Source: Chryseobacterium lactis (GTDB lineage: Bacteria; Bacteroidota; Bacteroidia; Flavobacteriales; Weeksellaceae). Taken from it: a DNA stretch of 64,000 nt. This document shows positions 35,568 to 42,848 of the stretch, piece by piece. The DNA lies in the NCBI RefSeq assembly GCF_003815875.1, contig NZ_CP033924.1:2790001-2854000 (forward strand), given 5' to 3'. Every line of letters starts with the position of its first letter. Within the stretch, counting starts at the first letter, position 1. Position numbers and translations under genes: made by a program. The notes under the pieces are model-generated. The model searched no databases and was not told the origin of the DNA. It saw only the letters and a program-made list of their open reading frames with translations.

Positions 35568-35641
35568 GATCCGGTAGTTCAGCTGGTTAGAATGCCGCCC
35601 TGTCACGGCGGAGGTCGCGGGTTCGAGTCCCGTCCGGATCG
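35568..35641 (+). tRNA. tRNA-Asp (GTC), copy 2
   Basis: Identical to copy 1; starts 107 nt after it. Confidence 0.97.
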
Positions 35642-35675
35642 CAGAAGTTTTCTCAATTTCTTTTTAAAAAAAATT

Positions 35676-35749
35676 GATCCGGTAGTTCAGCTGGTTAGAA
35701 TGCCGCCCTGTCACGGCGGAGGTCGCGGGTTCGAGTCCCGTCCGGATCG
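35676..35749 (+). tRNA. tRNA-Asp (GTC), copy 3
   Basis: Identical to copy 1; starts 108 nt after copy 2. The spacer AGAAGTTTTCTCAATTTC is repeated after copy 3. Confidence 0.97.
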
Positions 35750-35781
35750 CAGAAGTTTTCTCAATTTCTTTTTAAAAAATT

Positions 35782-35855
35782 GATCCGGTAGTTCAGCTGG
35801 TTAGAATGCCGCCCTGTCACGGCGGAGGTCGCGGGTTCGAGTCCCGTCCGGATCG
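35782..35855 (+). tRNA. tRNA-Asp (GTC), copy 4
   Basis: Identical to copy 1; starts 106 nt after copy 3. Confidence 0.97.
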
Positions 35856-35888
35856 CAAAAGTTTTATCAATTACTTTTAAAAAAAATT

Positions 35889-35962
35889 GATCCGGTAGTT
35901 CAGCTGGTTAGAATGCCGCCCTGTCACGGCGGAGGTCGCGGGTTCGAGTCCCGTCCGGATCG
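35889..35962 (+). tRNA. tRNA-Asp (GTC), copy 5
   Basis: Identical to copy 1; starts 107 nt after copy 4. The terminator of the array follows at once. Confidence 0.97.
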
Positions 35963-35963
35963 C

Positions 35964-35996
35964 AAAAAGTCTTCTGTTTTCAGAAGACTTTTTTTG
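35964..35996 (+). terminator. terminator of the tRNA array
   Basis: Stem AAAAGTCTTCTG / CAGAAGACTTTT with a four-T loop and T tail. Confidence 0.85.
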
Positions 35997-36066
35997 TTTT
36001 CCATGAGAGTGGGTATTTTGTATACTTCATGGATTATTGTTATTTTAGTAAGTAAACACCAAATAG

Positions 36067-36477
36067 ATGTTGAAAAGAAAATTTATCCTGCTTGCCATAC
36101 TTAAAACCTGGTTGTTCTCTACAATCATTTCTATGGTTTTTCTGATCATTTTTTTAAATCTTACTAAAGAAGTGAGAGAAACTCCCCGAAATTGTGATAT
36201 GAGTGGCTTAGCCTATGTATTTGTGGTTTTTTGGATATTATTTCTCAGCTTAATTTCATTGAGTAGTATTTTATCTCTTTTAAAACAATTTCAAAACAGA
36301 ATAGCAGTAGGGCTGTGTTGGTTTTTGTTACCTGTTATTGCCCTGTTTTCTTCCTTTTTTAAGGTTACAGACGGCACAATTGATATTCAAGGAAGTTTGG
36401 TCTTTATGATCATGAATCTACCGTGGTTTGCTTTGTGGATATTTTATTATTACCGTTTTAATTTTTTGCTTAAATAA
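36067..36477 (+). CDS. hypothetical membrane protein
   Basis: A 136-residue protein with four hydrophobic segments at about residues 12-32, 46-70, 78-96 and 110-130. I do not recognise the family. Most residues are within membrane spans; one Cys is in the first periplasmic or cytosolic loop (RNCDMSG). It is monocistronic by position, between the tRNA terminator and a long non-coding stretch. Confidence 0.65.
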   Translation: MLKRKFILLAILKTWLFSTIISMVFLIIFLNLTKEVRETPRNCDMSGLAYVFVVFWILFLSLISLSSILSLLKQFQNRIAVGLCWFLLPVIALFSSFFKVTDGTIDIQGSLVFMIMNLPWFALWIFYYYRFNFLLK

Positions 36478-36501
36478 TACTTTTTTGTATTTTCAAAAAA
36501 A

Positions 36502-36702
36502 ATTACTGCCGATGGGACAGTAATAGACAAAGATCAGCAATATGATGATCAGTTTTGATTCTTTTGAGCAGAATAGCAACTGCTGTTGAGTGCTGATCTT
36601 TAAAGCTACTTTAATTCGGTCGTTGTTATTAAATATTCTGTCTGAAAAAAGTTATTTACGATAAAAACTTCATTGGCAAAATTACTTTAGCCCTGACCGA
36701 AT
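36502..36702. ncRNA. candidate structured non-coding element (three inverted repeats)
   Basis: No open frame is seen in 36478-36957. Three consecutive inverted repeats lie here. ATTACTG pairs with CAGTAAT (36502-36508 / 36518-36524). AAAGATCAGCA pairs with TGCTGATCTTT (36529-36539 / 36591-36601), with an inner CAAC-TGCT-GTTG. ATTCGGTC pairs with GACCGAAT (36614-36621 / 36695-36702). It could be a small RNA or a repeat-derived element. Strand and expression are unknown. Confidence 0.35.
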
Positions 36703-36869
36703 CATTTGTGAGCTTCTTTATATCATGGTTAGTTGATTACGTTGTAGATATTGCGTAGAGAGGCTGTTCAAAATATCTCTTAAACTTTATTTTTAGATTA
36801 AGATTTTGTCAACATCTCTTTAAAGGGTACAATCATGCAAACTTCTTTGCAAAAGTAAATGTCCGGAAT

Positions 36870-36900
36870 TTGAAAAATACTACACTTTTGTGTAGATTTG
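36870..36900 (+). promoter_or_regulatory. promoter of the PAS-LuxR gene
   Basis: TTG at 36870-36872 and TAGATTTG at 36893-36900 with a 20-nt spacer. A palindrome occupies the region between them. Confidence 0.65.
36880..36895. promoter_or_regulatory. palindromic operator candidate 1
   Basis: CTACAC-TTTT-GTGTAG, a perfect 6-bp palindrome lying between and into the -33/-7 promoter elements. Confidence 0.55.
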
Positions 36901-36917
36901 TGTTGTTGAAGCAATAA

Positions 36918-36933
36918 CTACACTTTTGGGTAG
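36918..36933. promoter_or_regulatory. palindromic operator candidate 2
   Basis: CTACAC-TTTT-GGGTAG, one mismatch from operator 1 and starting 38 nt downstream of it, inside the leader of the regulator gene. Confidence 0.55.
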
Positions 36934-36957
36934 TCTATGGGCAAATATTAGAAGCAT

Positions 36958-37713
36958 ATGGAACAAATCGACAAGTTTTTTAATGATAAAAATGAGGTAA
37001 GTGGCGATGCTGCTATCGATTACAGTCAATCCGGGGATTATCTGGAGGCTGTAAAAGCACTTGCACGAACTACTTATCAGAGTTTGTACGTTATCAACTA
37101 TCAAACCAGAGGGTTTGAGTATGTTTCAGACAATCCTCTTTTTCTATGTGGGAAGACTTCTGAAGAGGTTAAAGCATTAGGGTATGATTTTTATTTTCAA
37201 AATGTAAAGACTGCAGATGTAGAAATGCTGATTAAAATTAATGAGGCAGGATTTGAATTTTATGAAACAATTCCTGTACATGATAGAAAAATGTATTCTA
37301 TTTCTTATGATTTTAATCTTATCAACGGGAAGAATATGGTTCTTATCAATCATAAACTTACTCCTATGTTTCTTACGGAGGAAGGGCAGGTTTGGAAGGC
37401 ATTGTGTGTTGTTTCACTTTCCAATAACAGCTCTTCAGGCAATGTTGTAGTCAGCAAAGAAGGATCTGCCGATATCTGGAAATATGATCTGACAGAAAAT
37501 AGTTGGCAGAAAAGTGAGAAAGTAAAGCTTTCTTCAAGAGAATATGAGATACTGAGCCTTTATGCCAGTGGCTTGACAATCAATGAAATTGCTACGAAAC
37601 TTTTTATTACCGCTGATACCGTGAAATTCCACAGGAAAAAGCTTTTTGATAAAATTGGAGTCAACAATATTGCAGAGGCACTTTCGTATGCTAAAACAAA
37701 TAAGTTGATTTAA
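36958..37713 (+). CDS. PAS-like LuxR-family transcriptional regulator
   Basis: A 251-residue regulator. A PAS-like sensory domain spans about residues 40-165 (LYVINYQTRGFEYVSDN near the start). A LuxR-type HTH spans 185-250 (LSSREYEILSLYASGLTINE, then KLFITADTVKFHRKKLF). There is no phosphoacceptor receiver domain. Two palindromic 16-bp sites in its own promoter suggest autorepression. The ligand or signal is unknown, and no obvious target operon is adjacent. Confidence 0.85.
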   Translation: MEQIDKFFNDKNEVSGDAAIDYSQSGDYLEAVKALARTTYQSLYVINYQTRGFEYVSDNPLFLCGKTSEEVKALGYDFYFQNVKTADVEMLIKINEAGFEFYETIPVHDRKMYSISYDFNLINGKNMVLINHKLTPMFLTEEGQVWKALCVVSLSNNSSSGNVVVSKEGSADIWKYDLTENSWQKSEKVKLSSREYEILSLYASGLTINEIATKLFITADTVKFHRKKLFDKIGVNNIAEALSYAKTNKLI

Positions 37714-37726
37714 ATTATACACTTTA

Positions 37727-37751
37727 TTACCGTTTTTTTACGGTATTTTTC
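37727..37751 (+). terminator. terminator after the PAS-LuxR gene
   Basis: Stem TTACCGT / ACGGTA around a T-rich loop with a T-rich tail. Confidence 0.6.
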
Positions 37752-37826
37752 ACAATGCCTTTTGTGATTCAAATTTAGGTCTGATATTTGTACTGGGTAG
37801 CCAAACTAAATGACCTCTTTTATTTT

Positions 37827-38870
37827 ATGAAGAACATATCTGTGAAAAAAACATTTTTATATGCTTGCTTAGGTGCAATATCTCTTGTTTCCTGTAAAAA
37901 GGAGATAGAAAAAATAAGCGACACTTTTAAAGATACTGTTTCTGCATCCAATATCCCGGAAGCAGAAAAAGACTCTGTAAAGAAAGATTCTGTGCCTGTG
38001 GTGAAAAAGGAATCTGCCCCACCGGTAATGCAGGAGAATGGTTTCTATAATGCTTTCGTTCTACCGAAAGATAAAAAAATGAGAGACTCCGTATATTCGG
38101 AATTCAGCAAAAAGTATAATGTTGAAGAACGTACTGCTATTCTGGCTTTAAACAGGCTGGATTCTAAAAGTAAATGGAACGCCGATACGTTGGTAGTTCC
38201 TGCAAAAATAGATACAACATTGATGGCATATTCACCATTCCCGATGCAGTTGGATGTATTAAGTGGGGTGAAAAAGTTTGTTATCTTCTCATATCCTATA
38301 CAAGCTTATGCTGTGTACTCTAACGGTAGCCTTGTAAAATGGGGTCCGACAAGTATGGGGAAAAAAGCAGCTCAGACAACGAGAGGGCTTACTTTTGCCA
38401 ACTGGAAAAAGAAATTGTCGATTTCTACGGTTAGCACCGAGTGGAAACTTCCGTATAATTTTAATATTCACAATATTGGCGGAATCGGATGGCATGAGTA
38501 TACACTGCCAGGATATCCTGCATCGCATTCTTGTCTGAGATTGTTGAGAAAAGATGCACAATGGCTATATTCTTACGCTGACACATGGATTCTGAGTCCC
38601 GGTGGAGCGACGACAAAAGCAAGAGGTACCGCTGTTATGGTCTTTGGAGATTATAACTGGGGCGGAAGAAGACCCTGGAAAAAGCTTTTAGATGATCCGA
38701 ATGCAAACAATATTTCAGTAGAAGAACTTACTAAGTTATTAGAACCGGATGTTCCTAAAATGTTGAAAGAACAGGCTAACAGAGAAAAAGTTGCCGATTC
38801 TATTAAAACAGCAAGAGCAATGGCTCCTCCTGTTCAAAATGAAAGAGTTGGAGACACATTGTCTAAATAA
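37827..38870 (+). CDS. L,D-transpeptidase lipoprotein (YkuD family)
   Basis: A 347-residue lipoprotein. I chose ATG 37827 because it gives a signal peptide ending in the lipobox SLVSC; the longer frame adds 13 residues before it. A Lys/Ser/Pro linker precedes the YkuD domain. Its catalytic block runs from the His in HNIGGIGWHEY to the Ser and Cys in SHSCLRLL, the HxnSxxCxR pattern. It cross-links peptidoglycan 3-3 or anchors proteins to it. The last 8 nt overlap the convergent gene on the other strand. Confidence 0.9.
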   Translation: MKNISVKKTFLYACLGAISLVSCKKEIEKISDTFKDTVSASNIPEAEKDSVKKDSVPVVKKESAPPVMQENGFYNAFVLPKDKKMRDSVYSEFSKKYNVEERTAILALNRLDSKSKWNADTLVVPAKIDTTLMAYSPFPMQLDVLSGVKKFVIFSYPIQAYAVYSNGSLVKWGPTSMGKKAAQTTRGLTFANWKKKLSISTVSTEWKLPYNFNIHNIGGIGWHEYTLPGYPASHSCLRLLRKDAQWLYSYADTWILSPGGATTKARGTAVMVFGDYNWGGRRPWKKLLDDPNANNISVEELTKLLEPDVPKMLKEQANREKVADSIKTARAMAPPVQNERVGDTLSK

Positions 38871-39390
38871 TTTTCTTTTCAAACTGTAAAGTAGACTCTT
38901 CAGCAAACTTTCTAAGTTTTAGCATTTCATCTTTTCCTTTGTGTTGCCCGAATTGTGCGGCAAGATAAGTAAGAAGAATAAAAAATAACATAACAAAAGA
39001 AGCGCTCAATGCCCAAGGGTATTCGGCGCTTTTTATTTGTTTTTCTACATAATACATGGTGAAGAAAACCATCCAAAAAATTGAAAAGGAAAAATAGAGA
39101 AACATAAAAAAAGTCCAGACTGCAGAACTGGGACCAAATACTCCGCGAATTACCGTGTGATCATCCTCAATTTCTACTCTTAATGCAAGACGAGGCTTCC
39201 AGTAATTGTCATATTTTGTTTCTACAGAGATGGTAGCCACTTCTTTATTGATATTACCGGAGAATTCTTCTTTATGTTCTGCCAGATATTTTTTAAGATT
39301 TTCTGCGTACTCTTCCTTGGTAAGATGTGTAAACATTTTAAATCTTGGTCGCGTTCTTATTCTATCTAAAGTGGTTTCTTCAGTTTTCAT
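38863..39390 (-). CDS. hypothetical membrane protein
   Basis: A 175-residue protein with two membrane helices near residues 92-112 and 128-148 (FFMFLYFSFSIFWMVFF and LSASFVMLFFILLTYLAAQF). The N-terminal 85 residues are polar and cytosolic or periplasmic, and the C-terminus is a charged helix. Family not recognised. The aspartyl protease gene ends 4 nt upstream of it, so the two form one minus-strand transcript. Confidence 0.7.
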   Translation of the reverse strand: MKTEETTLDRIRTRPRFKMFTHLTKEEYAENLKKYLAEHKEEFSGNINKEVATISVETKYDNYWKPRLALRVEIEDDHTVIRGVFGPSSAVWTFFMFLYFSFSIFWMVFFTMYYVEKQIKSAEYPWALSASFVMLFFILLTYLAAQFGQHKGKDEMLKLRKFAEESTLQFEKKII

Positions 39391-39394
39391 CTTT

Positions 39395-40717
39395 TTATTC
39401 TTGATATGGAATTGGGTCTTCGAGAGTAAATTGTATGGTTAATGTTTCCTCCTTTCTCTGAACGACCATGGTAATACTTCGTCCTTCATATGACTTCATG
39501 AGCTCCATAATTTTCTCTAATGTCATATCTGCTGTTTTGCTTCCATTGATGCTAATGACTCTATCGTCTCTTTTAAAGCCGACCTTATCTGCGGGAGAAT
39601 CTTTTCTAACACCGGCAATGGAAAAAATGGGTTTTAAAGAAAATTTATATTGAAAAGTGTCTTCCTTGTATCCCCGGCTTACTGCTCCTGTTGTTAATTC
39701 TGTCTCGAGTTTTATTTTGTCTTGTGCCCACTCCAGACCATCCTGTTTGAAATCCAGTCCGCTCATATTAAAATGGAAAGGATCATTAAAGTTTCTATTT
39801 TTTCTTAAATATAACTTTTTGTTTGGATAATCAAAGATAGCAGTAAACCTTCGTATGATTTCTCCACCAATAGAACCTTTTCTGTTTTCTACCAAATTGA
39901 CATGCTGAATAGAAAATTCGTCAGGCATAGCAGTAAGCGGTTTTTCAAATTTAAAATCTCCAAGATAAAAGTTATGAATTCGGCTTCTTTTGCCATAAAT
40001 GTCCCCGTTAAATCCCCGTCCCAGAAAATCATCAATATTGGGTCTATTGTATACAAAGTCTTTAATGAGAGCAGGAAAGAGCCATATAGCATCGCTGTTC
40101 CCGAGATCGATCAGTAATTTTGAATCTTTTTTCTCATTAGTCATTTCTACACCAGCATGAAGGTAAGGTTTTTCTCTTTCAATAGTGATAGGGAACTCGT
40201 CAAATTTTCTGAGTTTTCTTTTGAAAACGCCAAGATCTTCAAAGATGGTTATTTTCTTGGCTGTATAATCTATAAGAACGGGATGATCTTTAAAAAAGTG
40301 ATAGCCAATAACTCCGTTTACCGGAATTCCTATGTGAGATGAAATATTAAAATCTTCGTCCAGAATCATGTAAAGAGACATGGAAGTATTAATTACAGCG
40401 TCCCCGATGCGTCCTATATTTCGATCCGATTTTAGACCGTCAATACTTACATTACCTCCAAGGCCGGAAAATTTAACTTTTTCAACATTTCCCAATTTAA
40501 GTTCTTTATTATCCAGACTAAAAAGAATCGTTTCAGCAACTCCTGTATCCAGTAAGAAGGTAAGTTCTGCACCATTGACATTGATGGGAATAAAAATGAG
40601 GTTATTAATAAACTTAAAAGGGATAACAGCCTTTTTTGTATTGATTAATGCAAAAGAATTCTGTGCATTGATGAAAATGCTGAAAAATAATCCCAGTAAA
40701 ATAACCTTTAGTTTCAT
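39395..40717 (-). CDS. retropepsin-like aspartyl protease with C-terminal PDZ domain
   Basis: A 440-residue secreted protein with a signal peptide ending FINAQ. The first active-site motif LLDTGVAET is near residue 55, and a second similar half, LLIDLGNSDAIWL, is near 205. A PDZ domain covers about 350-430 (AGVRKDSPADKVGFKRDD, then VVQRKEE). A one-chain double-lobed aspartyl fold is inferred. The second lobe has DLG instead of DTG, which may lower activity. It is translated just before a membrane protein gene. Confidence 0.85.
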   Translation of the reverse strand: MKLKVILLGLFFSIFINAQNSFALINTKKAVIPFKFINNLIFIPINVNGAELTFLLDTGVAETILFSLDNKELKLGNVEKVKFSGLGGNVSIDGLKSDRNIGRIGDAVINTSMSLYMILDEDFNISSHIGIPVNGVIGYHFFKDHPVLIDYTAKKITIFEDLGVFKRKLRKFDEFPITIEREKPYLHAGVEMTNEKKDSKLLIDLGNSDAIWLFPALIKDFVYNRPNIDDFLGRGFNGDIYGKRSRIHNFYLGDFKFEKPLTAMPDEFSIQHVNLVENRKGSIGGEIIRRFTAIFDYPNKKLYLRKNRNFNDPFHFNMSGLDFKQDGLEWAQDKIKLETELTTGAVSRGYKEDTFQYKFSLKPIFSIAGVRKDSPADKVGFKRDDRVISINGSKTADMTLEKIMELMKSYEGRSITMVVQRKEETLTIQFTLEDPIPYQE

Positions 40718-40749
40718 TTACTGAATTTACTGAAATTATCTTTATCCTA

Positions 40750-40780
40750 ATAAAAAAACATTCCAAATGCAGGAATGTTT
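40750..40780 (-). terminator. terminator of the carboxylesterase-like gene
   Basis: Stem AAACATTCC / GGAATGTTT with a 6-nt loop and a T run on the minus strand. Confidence 0.75.
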
Positions 40781-40838
40781 GTATAAACTACAATGAAGTA
40801 GTTTGATTCGTTGAATTTATTTTAAAATGAGATACTGG

Positions 40839-41477
40839 TTATTTTGAGAAAAACTCCATTAAATCCATATAATTTTTCTGATTCACTCCATGACCACTCA
40901 TATATTCTCTGAAAGTGAAATAGCAGCTAAGATCGTAAAGAAGGTCAGCTGCTTTTCTGCCCCATTCAAGAGGGATCACAGCATCGTCTGTACCATGAGA
41001 AACAAAAAAGCGTAATCTTTCAAGTTTCTTTTTGTCCTTTACAATACCATCAAGGATTTTATCCTCTGGATAGGCACTAAGACAGGCAACAAGATTAAAA
41101 AGATCAGGATATTTTAAAGCCAAGGCATAACTCAATACACCTCCCTGGCTAAAGCCACACAGATGCGCTCTGCTTTCGGTAAGGCCGTAGTGATTTATTA
41201 TTTTTAAAATGCTTTCCAAGACTGCATTTAATGATTCTTTGGCTTGTGGTACATCAATGAACTGTTCAGGATCATTGAAGTTTATGTCATACCATGAATA
41301 TCCATCAAATTGAGTATTTCTGGGAGCTCTGAAGCTTATGATAATCCAATCACTGGGTAGTGTTTCTCTAAAACTGAAAAGATCCTGCTCATTGCTGCCA
41401 TAGCCGTGAAGCATAAAAAGGATAGGAGTATCCGGTGTAATATTTTCCGGCTCCCTTACTAAATAATCTAAATTCAT
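40839..41477 (-). CDS. carboxylesterase/phospholipase-like alpha/beta hydrolase
   Basis: A 212-residue hydrolase of the Abhydrolase_2 type. The oxyanion motif LHGYGSNEQDL is near residues 23-34. The nucleophile elbow is CGFSQGGVLS near 108. SHGTDDAVIPL near 165 supplies the Asp, and SGHGVN near 195 the His. There is no signal peptide, so it is cytosolic. Substrate is unknown. It is monocistronic. Confidence 0.9.
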   Translation of the reverse strand: MNLDYLVREPENITPDTPILFMLHGYGSNEQDLFSFRETLPSDWIIISFRAPRNTQFDGYSWYDINFNDPEQFIDVPQAKESLNAVLESILKIINHYGLTESRAHLCGFSQGGVLSYALALKYPDLFNLVACLSAYPEDKILDGIVKDKKKLERLRFFVSHGTDDAVIPLEWGRKAADLLYDLSCYFTFREYMSGHGVNQKNYMDLMEFFSK

Positions 41478-41726
41478 ACAGCAAATATAATTAATAAATT
41501 ATATTATAGAACTTGACTTTTATTATAAAGATAAACAACTTAGATAATTATCTGTTGTAAATGTAATGATTGAGTAATTGAACTGTATTATTGGATTTTA
41601 GAGAGTGTTTTTCTGTTTTGCAGATTTGATATTGTTTGTAAATCTTTATTGGAAATTTTTCATAAAAGTTATTTTTATATTAATAAAAAACCTATATTTG
41701 AAACATTAAAAAATCTATTTGGAGAA

Positions 41727-42161
41727 ATGAAGCAATTTTACAATTCAAAAAGTTTACTAAGACTTTCTTTTTTATTCGTTTTATTATTTTCTGTAATTAC
41801 CGTTGTCAATTCCTGTAAAAAAGATGATGATGACGATGGATTTAAGGATCATCTTGTTCAATTCGAGGTAAAAACAAGTGCCGGAGGAGAGATTATAAGT
41901 GTGGTAACACAAGTAGGTACTGCTCAATCTACCATGTATAATACCCCTACAACACCTTTAACTTCACCTTGGTCGAGCGGAGAATTCTTTGTAAACTCCA
42001 GCCAGGCACAACTTAACCTGGATGCTAATGCAACAATGCCGGATCCGGATTCGGAATTAACGATCAATCTTTATATTGATGGCGAAGTTGTAAAAACAGC
42101 TAAGAAAAAGGGAAAAGGAGTATTAGTAGCTTCTATCGATTATAGCTTTTTAGAACCGTAA
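41727..42161 (+). CDS. hypothetical lipoprotein
   Basis: A 144-residue lipoprotein not matching a family I know. I chose ATG 41727, preceded by GGAGAA, which gives a clean signal peptide with lipobox VVNSC. The Cys is followed by a Lys and Asp-rich stretch (KKDDDDDG), common after Bacteroidetes lipidation sites and linked to surface export. The rest is beta-rich (FEVKTSAGGEIISVVTQVG). It is single and followed by a shared terminator. Confidence 0.72.
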   Translation: MKQFYNSKSLLRLSFLFVLLFSVITVVNSCKKDDDDDGFKDHLVQFEVKTSAGGEIISVVTQVGTAQSTMYNTPTTPLTSPWSSGEFFVNSSQAQLNLDANATMPDPDSELTINLYIDGEVVKTAKKKGKGVLVASIDYSFLEP

Positions 42162-42184
42162 ATTATACTTTACTATAAATAATT

Positions 42185-42211
42185 AAAACCGCTTTTTACA
42201 GCGGTTTTTTT
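42185..42211. terminator. bidirectional terminator
   Basis: Stem AAAACCGC / GCGGTTTT between the lipoprotein gene and the convergent response regulator gene. Confidence 0.8.
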
Positions 42212-42848
42212 ATTCGTTAATCATATGGTGTTGTATAGCAATATTAATAAGTTCGGTGGAGTTTTTTGCCTGAAATTTTTGAAGCAGATTTTTACGGTGA
42301 GTATCTATGGTAAGTGGGCTTAAAAATAGCTCTTCAGCAATCATATTACTCGTTTTTCCCTTTGCCACCATTTGCAGAATTTGTTTTTCCCTTTTTGTTA
42401 ATCTCGGAATAGGTAAATCATTTTGGTAAGGACGGTTGATGATCTTCCTGGTCTCGTTACAGAAAACGATATTTCCTGACACCGCACCTTTTATACATAC
42501 AACCAGTTCATCTATGGACGTATTTTTAAGGAGATAACCACTGGCTCCGTTTTGTAGAGATTGCATAATGATACTTCTTTCAGAACGGTTGCTAAACATA
42601 ATGACAGACGTCTCTGGTGAACTTTTTTTAATTTCCCGGCAAAGCTCTGCGCCGTTAGCATCAGGTAGGGTAATATCCAAAAGAATAATATCAACTGTAT
42701 TCCCACTTATAAAATTCATGATTTCTGAGCCGGATGTAAAAGTTTCCATAATATTGAAGAAAGGCTGGTTCTTCAACATCATTCTTACCCCTTCGATGAC
42801 AATAGGATGATCATCTACGATGACAATATTTATTTTTTCATTCTTCAT
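42210..42848 (-). CDS. NarL/FixJ-type response regulator
   Basis: A 212-residue response regulator. The receiver domain has the acidic pair VDDH at 11-14 and phosphoacceptor Asp58 in LLDITLP. The LuxR HTH is at about 145-210 (LTKREKQILQMVAKGKTS, then PLTIDTHRKNLL). Its gene overlaps the end of the histidine kinase gene by 11 bases, so it is the cognate regulator. Targets are unknown. Confidence 0.94.
   Translation of the reverse strand: MKNEKINIVIVDDHPIVIEGVRMMLKNQPFFNIMETFTSGSEIMNFISGNTVDIILLDITLPDANGAELCREIKKSSPETSVIMFSNRSERSIIMQSLQNGASGYLLKNTSIDELVVCIKGAVSGNIVFCNETRKIINRPYQNDLPIPRLTKREKQILQMVAKGKTSNMIAEELFLSPLTIDTHRKNLLQKFQAKNSTELINIAIQHHMINE

Noticed and set aside
35592..35783. Apparent small protein frames across the tRNA array (MPPCHGG-type peptides)
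   Set aside because: They are translations of the tRNA-Asp genes and spacers; the repeated peptide follows the tRNA sequence.
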